Under the pieces are notes generated by a model. That model saw only the letters and a list, made by a program, of their open reading frames with translations, searched no databases and had not been told where the DNA came from. The position numbers and the translations under genes are program-made. Positions 11,701 to 22,500 of a stretch of DNA of 64,000 bases are shown here, piece by piece. The stretch spans positions 14,879,834 through 14,943,833 of the forward strand of contig OU015523.1 in the NCBI GenBank assembly GCA_907165065.1, in the 5' to 3' direction. Each line of letters opens with the position of its first letter. The stretch's first letter is position 1. The stretch comes from Caprimulgus europaeus. Its lineage: Eukaryota; Chordata; Aves; Caprimulgiformes; Caprimulgidae.

Positions 11701-12579
11701 ATAGTGATAGTGGTCCAGAGAAATTATTGCTTCAGTCCAGGATATTTAATTCTTATGCTGTTAGCCACTCCCTTGGTTTCCAAAGAATAAGGAATCTCTC
11801 TCTCTCTTTCTCTCCCCAACTTGCAAGGCACTGACTGAGAAGGAGGAGGAAGGCATTTGCTTGGTGACTAATACTGCAGCTTGTACAGTCCTACAGGGGA
11901 GGCAAGCAGAGAGGAAACACAGACCCTGATTTTGAGCTCTTTTAGTTCTCTGCTGCAACTCCTACCATTGCAAGTGCAGCTGTTGGTCATCAGCACTATC
12001 ACAAATCATGGCTGTGAGGCAGGGTCTCTCCATCAGGAATGTGGGAAAAGAGGGGGTTCACCAGGAAGAGAGAAGGCAGAAAATGATGAGTAGAAGAAAC
12101 AGTTTCAAAACAACTCCTTTCTGGCCTCTTCCAGCTTACCCCATAAGTTTAGGAAGGCGTCTGAGGACAAAGCGAAAGAAATTTCACTGCCTTTGTCCCA
12201 ATTCCCTAATACTCTTTCTTGTTGTGGTGCTTACAGAAAACTTCCAACTGTAACACTGCTGGCATGAGAAGACCAATCATGTAAATCAAAAGTGCCTCAC
12301 TGGGCTTCATCTCTCTGTATCCACCTGTTACTGTCATGGAAAGGAATCCACTTACATACCCCATCCCAACTCCCCAGATGCATTTGTCTCCTCTGGGAAG
12401 AGAAACATCTTGCTCTGACAGGAGCCCCTAGCTCCTACAGGAGCCAGAGCCAGCCCAAAGACCCAAGAAAGCATGAAATGAATCCATTGTATGTTGGGGA
12501 CTCATTGGCTCCTTTCCACAAAGCTCCTGAAGAGGCAGGGGTTTCATTAGAACGCCTTTGCAACTGCACACCAGTGAGA
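8776..12579. other. Intron between the two LTRs, left part
   Basis: Unique-looking intron. I recognise no gene and no internal retroviral region, which agrees with the two LTRs being independent solo insertions. Open frames of up to 106 codons have no recognisable domain. Confidence 0.6.
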
Positions 12580-12860
12580 GTTTTACTGTAACTGAAACAG
12601 CAGTTGTTCTAATTAAACCAACACAGAGCAGGCCACCTTAATCACCAGCATTAATTCATCTTCCTTGAGAAATCAAAACTGATAAGAGAGAGGGAAGAAG
12701 AGGAAATGTGCTGAGTCCATTTGCTCCTCGTTCCTCAGTTTAGAGCACTAAGGGATGTCTCTCATCTCTGTGAAGAGTAATGTGAACTTCTGATGGCATG
12801 TTTTATTAAATGGTTATATAATAATTAATGCTTGAAAGCAAGGTTTCCAAAAGCCACTAA
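12580..12860. promoter_or_regulatory. Candidate conserved non-coding element
   Basis: The stretch is rich in homeodomain-type cores: TAATTAAA near 12612, ATTAATTC near 12650 and TAATTAATG near 12822. It is free of recognisable repeats. This texture is typical of deeply conserved enhancers in long neuronal-gene introns. Conservation itself cannot be seen from one sequence. Confidence 0.3.
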
Positions 12861-13540
12861 ATGCTTTAACAGGACAAGACTCAGTGGCTTTCAATGACAT
12901 TTGTGTCACTCAGGTGCACTGGAAAACTTCACCTCTACTCCATTATTCAAATCAGTGACTCATTCACTCCATCAGCATGACCTTGCCAGGCTACGTGGAA
13001 GAAAGTAGGGGCAGGGGTGAAAACCAAGAGCTCTCTAGGGAGAGAATCCATGTTTCTTCAGCCTTGGATGTAGGGAGGAGGTGTCAGCAGTGCATGGCCT
13101 GAGCAAGAAATCCATCAGATGAGGAGCAGGTACCCAGACACCAAGGACACCTGAGGAAATAACAGCACGATAATTCCTGTCCTGATTCTCCCAAAATCTG
13201 CGACAGAGAGGCACATCTGTCCCTGAGATGAGGCATGCTGGCAGGCCAGGTAGAAATGCTGCTGGCAAGCTAGGAGGCCAGTGGGCCAAAGCTTAATAGG
13301 AAAACAGCAGTGATTTGTCTCCACCACTATTTATGTTTCAAGCACATGACAGGCTGTCAGTGGAAGTGAGTGCTGCTAAATTTACTGCTTCTCAGGTCTC
13401 TGCTACAGTTGCATACTTGACAAGTCACTTCATTTGAAGGGCTAGGTCTTGGGCTGGACTTTCCTCCCCCACGCTTTCCTTCAGTGAAAGCCACAAACCA
13501 GCTGTCTTTACACTGCAGACTCTTCCTCTTGGGGGCTATA

Positions 13541-13801
13541 TGAGGTGGTTTCACTTGGCTGGCACTTGGCTAGCAGGCAAACACAGCCGTTCGCTCACTC
13601 CCCTCCCCAGGGGACAGGGGAGAGAACTGGGGGGTAAGGGTAAGGAGACTCATAGGTTGAGATAAGAACAATTTAATCATTGAAATAAAATAAAACTTAC
13701 AATAATAATGATATTAAAATGATAATGATAATAATAATAATGATAATAATGATAATAATGATAATAATGATAATAACAATATCAATAACAATAACAATAA
13801 C

Positions 13802-13871
<70 letters not shown>

Positions 13872-14293
13872 GTAATAAAATATGCATGAGTGATACACGG
13901 CAAAATTGTTCACCACCCTCCAACCAAGCCTGGCCCATTCCCAGATAATGATCCCAGAGAAGCAACAATCCCAGAAGAGTGAGACCCCAAGCAAAAGTCA
14001 GAGAGAGCAAGAGAGGGAGAGACCCTCATTAATATACTGAACATGATATGATATAGAATATCCCTTTGGCATATCCAAATGCCAATTTAGCTTATTAATT
14101 TAAATACTCCCCACCCCACCTCAATCTTGCACTTCTAGATTTACAAAACATGAAGTCCTTCAACTTCAAGTGACAAAATGAAAAAATTGGTATGTTATCA
14201 ACACTTTTCTCATAACAATCCCTTGCTGAAACCAAAACAGAGTGCTAGCTACTAAAAAGAAACCCAGCTCTGTCTCAACTAAAAACCAGGACA
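13541..14293 (-). mobile_element. Solo LTR, avian ERVL-like family (copy B)
   Basis: Read on the minus strand the element begins TGTCCTGGTTTTTAG and ends CCACCTCA. It follows copy A throughout, including the GGTTTCAGCAAGGGATT block, the CATTTGGATATGCCAAAGGG block and the CGTGTATCACTCATGCAT block. The flanks are identical five-base duplications, CTATA at 13536-13540 and at 14294-14298, the size typical of ERVL. It differs from copy A by a large AAT-triplet expansion inside the element and by having two rather than three copies of the 3' CCAAGT unit. No internal region is present, so it is a solo LTR. It lies in the same orientation as LSAMP. Confidence 0.9.
13701..13880. repeat. AAT/ATT triplet microsatellite inside LTR copy B
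   Basis: About 180 bases of AAT-type triplets with GAT and CAAT interruptions on the left. A pure run of about 23 AAT units occupies 13802-13871. Copy A carries only a few scattered ATT triplets at the same place, so the array grew within the LTR after insertion. The many poly-isoleucine, poly-leucine and poly-tyrosine frames across it are artefacts of the repeat. Confidence 0.97.
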
Positions 14294-14320
14294 CTATATT
14301 ATGAGGGTGCAAGTTTAGAG

Positions 14321-14685
14321 AAGCGGGACATCGCCGGCATCTTCATTTTTAACCCCGACACACGCCGGTTTTGTTCAGGACCATTTAACTGCAGATGTGG
14401 GTCTGACCCGACACACTCATGACTGAGCTGAATTCATAATGGCTGGGTTACAAGGAATTCAGAGACGGAGAACGTGAAAGCGTGGTGAGCACCAGGAGTA
14501 CCAGCTGGGTGTGTGGGCGAGAGCTGCCGAGCCTCGTAAGGAGAGTAGCGTGAGAGCTCGCAGGGATGCGAGAGAAAATGCAGGTGGGTGAAAGAGTCCA
14601 CGGAAATTAGACTCGGCACGTGCGTGTGTGTGAGTACGGGTGGTGGGAAAAATACACGTGGAAGCGTGGGCGTGGGACTAGAAGT
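14321..14685. other. CpG-dense pocket beside LTR copy B
   Basis: Roughly 25 CpGs occur in about 360 bases, beginning within about 30 bases of the LTR target duplication. The first part has CGCCGG-type sites (about 14332 and 14363). The later part is G-rich on the plus strand, with diverged repeats of a GCGTG-type motif. Overall GC is only moderate, so it would not meet strict island criteria. It could be a regulatory element or a decayed minisatellite. No transcript start signal is recognised. Confidence 0.45.
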
Positions 14686-17600
14686 ATGACAGAGCACTGA
14701 CATGAGGATGTGCATGGGGGAAGGCTGGCAGGCAGGGGGAGAGGGAAACAGGAGGAACATAGGGGTGTGCCTGTGGTCCCATGAGTGGGCTACAGAGCTG
14801 CACGTCCTGTGGGAGCAGGTGCTCCTCTGTCTCCTCGCTTTTTCAGAGGACTGTGCTTCAGAGTATCATTTGCCACCTCTGCCCCAAGTGTTGCATGGTG
14901 CCTGCATCCAGGCAGCCTCATGCATGCCTGAGAAAAAGCACCTTTTGGCAGGTGAGACAAGAGAAGAGGCCTCATTAATAACTAAAAACCTATAACAGCT
15001 GGTTTCAAACACTCTGGGAAGCAGCAGAAGGGAAGTGAGGCTGCCATTTGATGATGTGGGCTATAAGAAACTCCAGATTTTCCCTTATTTTTTTTTTCTA
15101 GTTTGTCCTCACAGCACTACGAACACCTTGTTGAAGGGCTCTGGTCTCAAGTCAGGTGGAAGCTGCTGCCCGCTTTACACAGCTGTGTTGCTGGGCAGCA
15201 CCACATCTTCTCAAATGCTCTGACTCTCCTTTTGGCCGCAGATAACAAGACAAGTTTATCAGGAATATGGTGGTGTGAAAGACAGCCAAAGGGGACTGGG
15301 CACATCCTCCTGCCCCAACCACTCCTTTCCTTTCTTCTATACGCAGTGGGACTCTGCTTTACTCCCACCCATACTCTTGACCTCACGCACAAGATCCTTT
15401 CATTTTGTTCTCTCATGCACATTCAGTAAATTACACACGTGCATGCACACAAACACAGACCCCTACACCATGCAGAAGCAGGACACATTCTCTTTTTTGC
15501 TGTCACAAGGGTGCAGGATGATTGCAGTTCTCCACCAGCCCTTTAGAAATCCAGTCCACTTGCTTTTCCAGTGGTGAAGGGCAGAGACCCTTGTTCTGCA
15601 ATTGTGCCGCATAGTTTATATAATGAAACATAGCATCTGCAGCTATATGAGCTGGGATAATAGTGACAAGTGCTATCAATCCTCATACTTCAGTGAACAA
15701 ACTGATCACCAGCTGGGGACAGAAATCTCCCCTTATCTCTCATCACCGTAACGTACAAACAGCACGCCTCATGTGCGTGTCATGCTGCCGTACGCCTGAA
15801 CCAAAGTTGCAAACGGGCCACTTCCCTCTCTCCTGGCAGTTTTACAGTGCTGCAACCCTGGACTGTATTGACAGCAAGGATATTGACTGGCACCAGAGTA
15901 CACAGCATCCAGACAACTCTCCTTTACTGCAGCACCTTCTCCTCTTTATCAGCTTTGCCACTGGAAGCATCTGCAATGGGTTGTCAATACTTTGTCCTCG
16001 CCCTGCTGATCTGTGGATGCCAGTCACACAATGACAAAACTTGCCTCTTTAGAAAGCTAAGAGTGGCTGGAGGGAAACAGAAAGAGGTGGAGTTTTTGAG
16101 TTAGAGACTGACAAATAGTTTGGGTATCTTCTATTCTTCCTTTTGTTCACTGCTTTCCGAGTAACATAATGGACATTTTTATGAGCGGCTCATCCAAGGC
16201 TGCTCTAAATTTTACTGAGAGTGGGGGGGGAAATATGACAATCATGCCCTCCCACCTGGCCTCCAAGAACCAGGAATTCATCCACAGTAATCATCCATGC
16301 CCTGTGGATTGAGGTCCTCTGACACTTTTACTGGATAATGGCCCTTCTTAATAACCCAGCCATCCAATTGAATTCCTCTTTATCTCTTCTCCCATACCAA
16401 TATTCCATCTGAGCACTCTGTATAGGCAAGAACTCGGTGGAAAAAAAAAAAAAATCCTTCAAATTCTGACCATAAGGTATTGAAATAATATTAAAAAAAA
16501 AAGATTTTCAACCCCCCACTCCTCAAACACTTATTTCCTGATTTCTCAGCTGCTCTCAAAAATGCTGTCCTTGTAATTCTAAGTCCAGCATTCCAAACGG
16601 GATGCTGGGTTTGATTAAAACAACTTCCTGGCTTATAGGTTATGTCAATATCCTGGTGGGATTTTATGCCACTAATCTCAGCAGTCTGCAATTCCAAAAC
16701 TGTTGAAGGAGGGGAGGAATGTTAAATGGCAAATTCACCTACAGACTGTATTTTTTCACTGCATCAGGAGCAGAAGGTCCTGAGATAATTTTCAGGCAAT
16801 ATAAGCTTGCATATACAGGGGGATGCAACAAGCAGGAAGCAGAGGGAGGAAGGGAAAAGGAGAATAAGTGAAGAACTGGCAAGACAACAAAAACCGTTAA
16901 AAATAGCATAAAGAGGATAGTTTGTGAGACACAAGTGTTCAGGAGAAGGACAGAAAAGGAAATAGAGAAGGAAATAAGCCACAGAGCATAAGATATAGAT
17001 GAAAGGTTGGTTAAAAAAAAGCGAGGGGATACAGAGGGTTAGGGCAAGCAAGCAGAGCTCTGAGAAAGGTGAATCACCACGGGAAGGCAGTGGGGAATGT
17101 AGTTAGTGTTGGCTGGGAATACAACGTACAAGGAGTAACTGAGGCCCAAGTCTTTCAGATGTATTACAGTTATATTGATCTGTGGTAAACAATTTCACTG
17201 CTCACAGGCAATACAGGACTATTGGCACTGTCACTGAAGGTCTCAGACACTTAGATGGTGTGTATACATGCATGGGACAAGAAGGAAGAGAAGTAGGTTC
17301 CCATGACCTTTGATAGTGAGGGCTTGGAACAGAGTGGAAACATTTGGTGCTGACTCCTTGTCCTTACTTTCTGCCTGTTTCATCTCATTAAAGGCAGATA
17401 AAATGCACCATTAATTACCATCCCATTTCTAGACAAACAAGTGCTCTCATCGCTACCTTCTCAAACACAGAGAAGTCCTATAGAAGGTCTCAGTTAAAAA
17501 AATGCTCCATGTTATGAGACAGTCTAAGAGTCATGGATCAAAAAGACAAGGAATAAGCCACAGTCCCCCAAACAACCCCAGCACCACAGGAAATCTAGAA

Positions 17601-19384
17601 GATAATTTCCAGCACTTTCCATGCAGCCTTGTAAGAGCTTTCTTTTCCTCTTCTTCCCTTAGGCTCTTGCTGTGAACAAGCACTGGTGCTGGTTTGCATG
17701 GTGGCCAGAGTGGCTGCCAAGAGGCCCAGGGAGGAAAGAAACACTGTGAGCTTCTCCAGTTGCTTGTCACTGGGGTCCTTTCAGGTTTAAGTGATCCCAC
17801 TTGCAAATTTGTTCTGGTAGGCAAGGGCTTCTCACATCCCCCAGATGCATCGGCTTGTCACGCAGCAGAGCTGGGCTGAATGATGCATGCATGGGAGGGA
17901 GCCTGCGAGCCGGGATGCAGCAGGAAGCTGCCGCAAGAGAGCATGGAGATGAAGCCCAACCTGCTGGAGACCACAGGTCTGCTCCTAACACATGAGAAAT
18001 GACCTTGCTACTCTGTGATCTTCTGAACATGCAGTTTACCCAAAGAGGTTCTCATCTGTCAGATGCAATGGGAAGGCTGAGGTCTCCTATAAGGAGGAAA
18101 AGCTCTCCACTCAGATCTGAAAAACCCTACCTTTTTCTACATCATTCTTCTAGCTGGAGGCACTTGTAGAGAGTCATGGGAGAGAGCTGGAGGAATGAGA
18201 AACTGTGATACCTATTCAGCTATTTCTTCACTTAACCCAAAAGCCTTCCTGAGCTCTTTCCAAACAGAAACTGGCTGAAGGTGACATATAACCCTCTGAA
18301 TTTGAGCCTCCTCAGGACACTGTGTGCTGTTCCTGTCAGCATGCTATGTTAACTCATATATCACTTGCTTAATGATTCAGGGATTTGACCACCTTAACCT
18401 GGAGCAGATAGTGAGTTGGAGGCAGGAAGGTTTGACTCCCCATCTGTGTTTCTGTATGCTCACTCACCCACAAAAATGGTTGACTTCTGCACTAGCCCAA
18501 AGGCCAGCTTGGATCTTTCAATTAAGAAAAAAGAAAGAATAGACATTTAGGAACCCTCAGAGAGACAGAAATGGGTTGATGCTGGCAGAGAGCATCTAGC
18601 ACTGCTTAAGAGTCTTAAGGAGGGAGATGGTCTTGCTTCCCTTTCCAGGTGGGAATACCACTCCCCACCTGCACTGCAGTGCCCATCACCAGCCCTGTGC
18701 AGGAGGGGATGCCTTGGGAGCTGGGGCAGGAACACAGGCTGTTGAGATGCTCACCTATATTCTCTTCTCTTCTCTGTTTTCTGCATGGCAGCTATGGAGG
18801 TGCCAGCAGCCTTTCCAGTTCCAAGACTGTAGTCTAAGTGATAGATTAAATCTCAGTTTAGGCAAGAGTCTTTCTAGGGAATGAGGCTGCAGAAATTCCT
18901 ACTGAGTTTTCTCAGGAGAAATGCAGTCTAAGTTAGATTCAGACTAATAGCCTAACACTTGTTCCTCTCTAAAAGCAGAAAATGCCCAAGGCATTTTTCT
19001 TGTGCTTGTGCAAAGACACTGATCACAACCTGTATAACAGCACCACATTCTGGGTCCCTTCTGCAGGGAAAAATCATTAAGCAAAATCACACACATACAC
19101 CCAGCAAAAAAGGCAAAAGATGAAAAAAGACTGTGTGCAGAGGGAACAGTCACAGCTGTTTCAATTTATGAGACAAGAAATTGTATTTCAAAGAGAATAC
19201 AGGAGTTTTCCCCTTTGAGAAAGTTATTAACCAGAATTCGCAATAAACCCCACTGCATTTATATGCCTCTAAACTGAAGGGATTATATTGCATTCTGCAG
19301 GGCACTGCCCTGCCAAGAAGAGCCCACAAGCCCCAGACCTTGCCATTCCATTCAGAGGTCTGAATCACCTCTCCTGCTTTTTGA
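14686..19384. other. Intron without recognised genes
   Basis: No gene or interspersed repeat is recognised. A purine-rich plus-strand stretch spans about 16820-17060, and a short TAAT-containing block lies near 17388-17430. Open frames have no known domain. Confidence 0.55.
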
Positions 19385-19540
19385 CACATCACCCCCCTCC
19401 TTCCAGTTTATCACCCTTTTTTTTTCCTTCTTCAGTTCACATACCTCTCTTTGTCTTTTCACTTCATCCTCTTACGCTCTCTCCCTCCTCTATTTCCCCT
19501 ATTATTCTCCTTTTTATCTTCCAACCCTTTTCTCCTTCCA
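19385..19540. repeat. Pyrimidine-rich tract
   Basis: The plus strand is almost all C and T for over 150 bases, with a run of T near 19418. Frames across it remain open because stops are rare in pyrimidine-rich sequence. Confidence 0.6.
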
Positions 19541-22500
19541 CTTGTATATCTGTCTAAAAGACCAAAACCTGACTGTAACTCAGTTGAGCTATTGCAATGA
19601 CAAAAAGCATTCATGGAAGAACAGTGTATTGAAGAAATATCTAGGAGGAGAGCTCTTATACTTGCAGCTTTGTTTGGCTTTTATAGTTGTCTGTTACATG
19701 GCAAACACATGTGGTGACTGCTCCAAGAGAAAAGATGCCATACCCATCACATGGCTGGAAAAGACTTCACTCTTCTACTCTGAAGCTGTAGAGAATTGAA
19801 CAAGAGAGGGTAAAAAAGAAGGAGGAGAAAAAAAATACCCTAAAACTGGTGAAGCATGCTACAGCTAAAGAGAAAGCACTGAGAGGTGTCAGCAGCAAAG
19901 AAGTTCAGTTATGAAAACTGGGCTGCTGGAAATTTCCTTGAAGATGAACCACTGAAGATGTGTTTGATTTGAACCACTATGGGCCTGTGCCTATTTGTAC
20001 TTGAGGACCCCGGTGGAAAGCTCAAGGCTAACTAACAATCTTTTCCATATACTGGCTTTGATGCTTAGGACATCTGTCAAGAAAGCAAGAAAAGAACAGA
20101 AGATATCATGGTGATGTAAAAGAAGGAGTGAAAACTAGACAGAGAAGATCAATCTAGCAATCCCATACATACCTGCTTTTAAAAATGGAAAATTCAGTGT
20201 GGAACATACAGCCACGTTTCACCCTTACTTATTAACAAGGAAGCAAGTAACTGAAGGAGGTGATAGGTTACCCATGAAGGAAAAACAATAAATCAAGCAG
20301 TTATATAAATAAAGGTCACTATCTTCTTCTTAGACCTCTCTTATTGCTAGAGGAAAGACAGTGGCCTGGGTGGACCACTGCCCTTTTTCTGGCAAGGCTG
20401 CTCTTAGATACAACCTCTGTGTCCTATTGCTTTCCGCTTCTATCTCACAGTGTCTCAACACACACTATTCTATATGTGTATTTGCGGGTGGTCAACTTTA
20501 TATAACCAATTTGTATGCAGCAGCCTGGAAATGAAAGTACAACAAGCATTGCAAAACTGATATTCTCCTCATTAAAAAGAGAAAAATCCTCCTTCACCAA
20601 ATATGACCTAGTATCTATATCTCCCTTTTGGACAATATATACTGTGCAAAACATACAATGTAAGCAATAAATAAGCCATTATGTAAAACAAGAAGATACT
20701 CCCTAATAGGGCAGTGAGTGTTTGGCATGCAGTCATTGATTTAAACATCAGCCAAACAGGTAATGATTAAAAGATGAGAAAATGCCTGGTCTCACTCAAG
20801 AGCCCAATCAACACATTACAAAAACCTTCCACAGTTTTTGCACAGTAACTCTCTGGATAATTCCCACTGAGGAGGGTCCAAGGCGCAGGGGTGAGAAGAG
20901 TTTGATCTTGCTGCCCAAAACATCTCCATTCAGAAAACAAAAGACTTCAGCTTCCAGTATTTTCAGTCTTGTGCTTTCCCTAGTACACAAGTTATGGCAT
21001 AAATTAAGTAAGAGCTCGGTTTTCTACAGCAAGTAATGGTCAACACCCACGTCAGTAAAGGGAGGGTCTAGTCTAGGATGAGAGCAGCAGCAAAAGCAGA
21101 TGCTATTTAGTACTACAAAAGCAGCTTTTTTTCTGTTTCCATTGCATGTTCCTACCTCCACCGGTCAAGGAAGCCTCCTTCATATCCTGAGATACCTACA
21201 CATGCTCTTAAGCCTCTTGATAGTCAACCTGCAACCCAGTCTCAAACAGGCTTACGCTGCACCACTCAGGGTTTTGAGGTTGAACAAAAGCAAATTGGAA
21301 AAAAATACAACATACTGGAGACAGTCTTTAGAGTGAGCATCATATGAGCCTGACATGGAAATAACTGAACATCTTACTGATTTCTACAATGCTCCTTCTC
21401 TTTCAATTCACTTGCTTTTAACCTGCTGACTGAACTGTCTCAGGAGACTCTCTGCTTTGGGGTTCACCTCCACGCAGCTCTTCCTGTCCATCTCCTCCTA
21501 GTAACCAGCCTTTCTTTTCCAATTCCCTCAGTATGAATAAGAATATCTCTACAGGGAAAAGTCATCTTTCTCTGCAATCCCCAGTTTAATACTCTGACAT
21601 AGCATCAATATCCTGCTGCTGTCTCTTCCTTTTAATTAAGTTCTACCTCTGCCTTTTATGCCCCTTCTCCTTAAGTCATTCAATTTTCCTCTTCTCTCTG
21701 CCCTGCTTCACCCTTCCTGGTGGGGTTTGTTTGGTTTTTTTTTTTCCTTTCCCTTTCCTCCTCTCCTGGAAACTTGCCAGCAATACAGCAGAAGGGAGCA
21801 CACCAAGAAAGGTTAGGAAAACACAACATTATTACCAGAATCAGCAACATATTGCTCATTAAACATTTAAAATCAACAGTTGCTGGCTTGATCTGCCAAT
21901 ATTGTGAGAAATGCCAGGTTTAGCTCAAGGTGCCTCTTGTTTCCAAAATGGCTTTATTTATGATGTGGGAGCTGGTGGCTGTGAGAACAAAACCCTACCT
22001 CCAGCGGCCAACAACACCCAAGCTACAGCGGCTCCATGGAAAGTTCCCCAGCGAACACCAATCGCTTCTGCCTCCCCATCGCCCCCGCTGCTTTCCAGAA
22101 ACAAATGGATGTGTAAGAGCACAGAAATGTGTTTGCAGGAGATAAATTATTTATCTGAAATTTACTGTTGTGAAGTCAGCGTAATTCTCAAATCCGCAGA
22201 CATATTTTATGCACTGATAGGATGTTTCAAACAGGGGCATTTGGACTCATTTCTTCCCTCCTCCTGCAAGTATTAACACAATAATTCCTCACCTGGAGAA
22301 GAAAAGAGTTGGTGCTGAAGCTGGAAAGGCAGTAGGATAATATGCTTGTAGTTTTGTATTGTGTCCAAGTAAAGTTCTATTTATTGATAAAAAACCGCAG
22401 TGTAACACTCATTCCCCCTCTCCCTCCAGTCTCTGTGATACTTGCCTTTATTTTTTCTCCCTAGTCTACAATGTTGATGCATTTAGTAGTTGGAAAGGAC

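Noticed and set aside
13697-14010. Poly-isoleucine, poly-leucine and poly-tyrosine frames
   Set aside because: Artefacts of the AAT microsatellite read in three frames inside LTR copy B.
8146-14293. A provirus bounded by the two LTRs
   Set aside because: The LTRs are in opposite orientation, copy B has its own exact target duplication, and no internal retroviral region lies between them.
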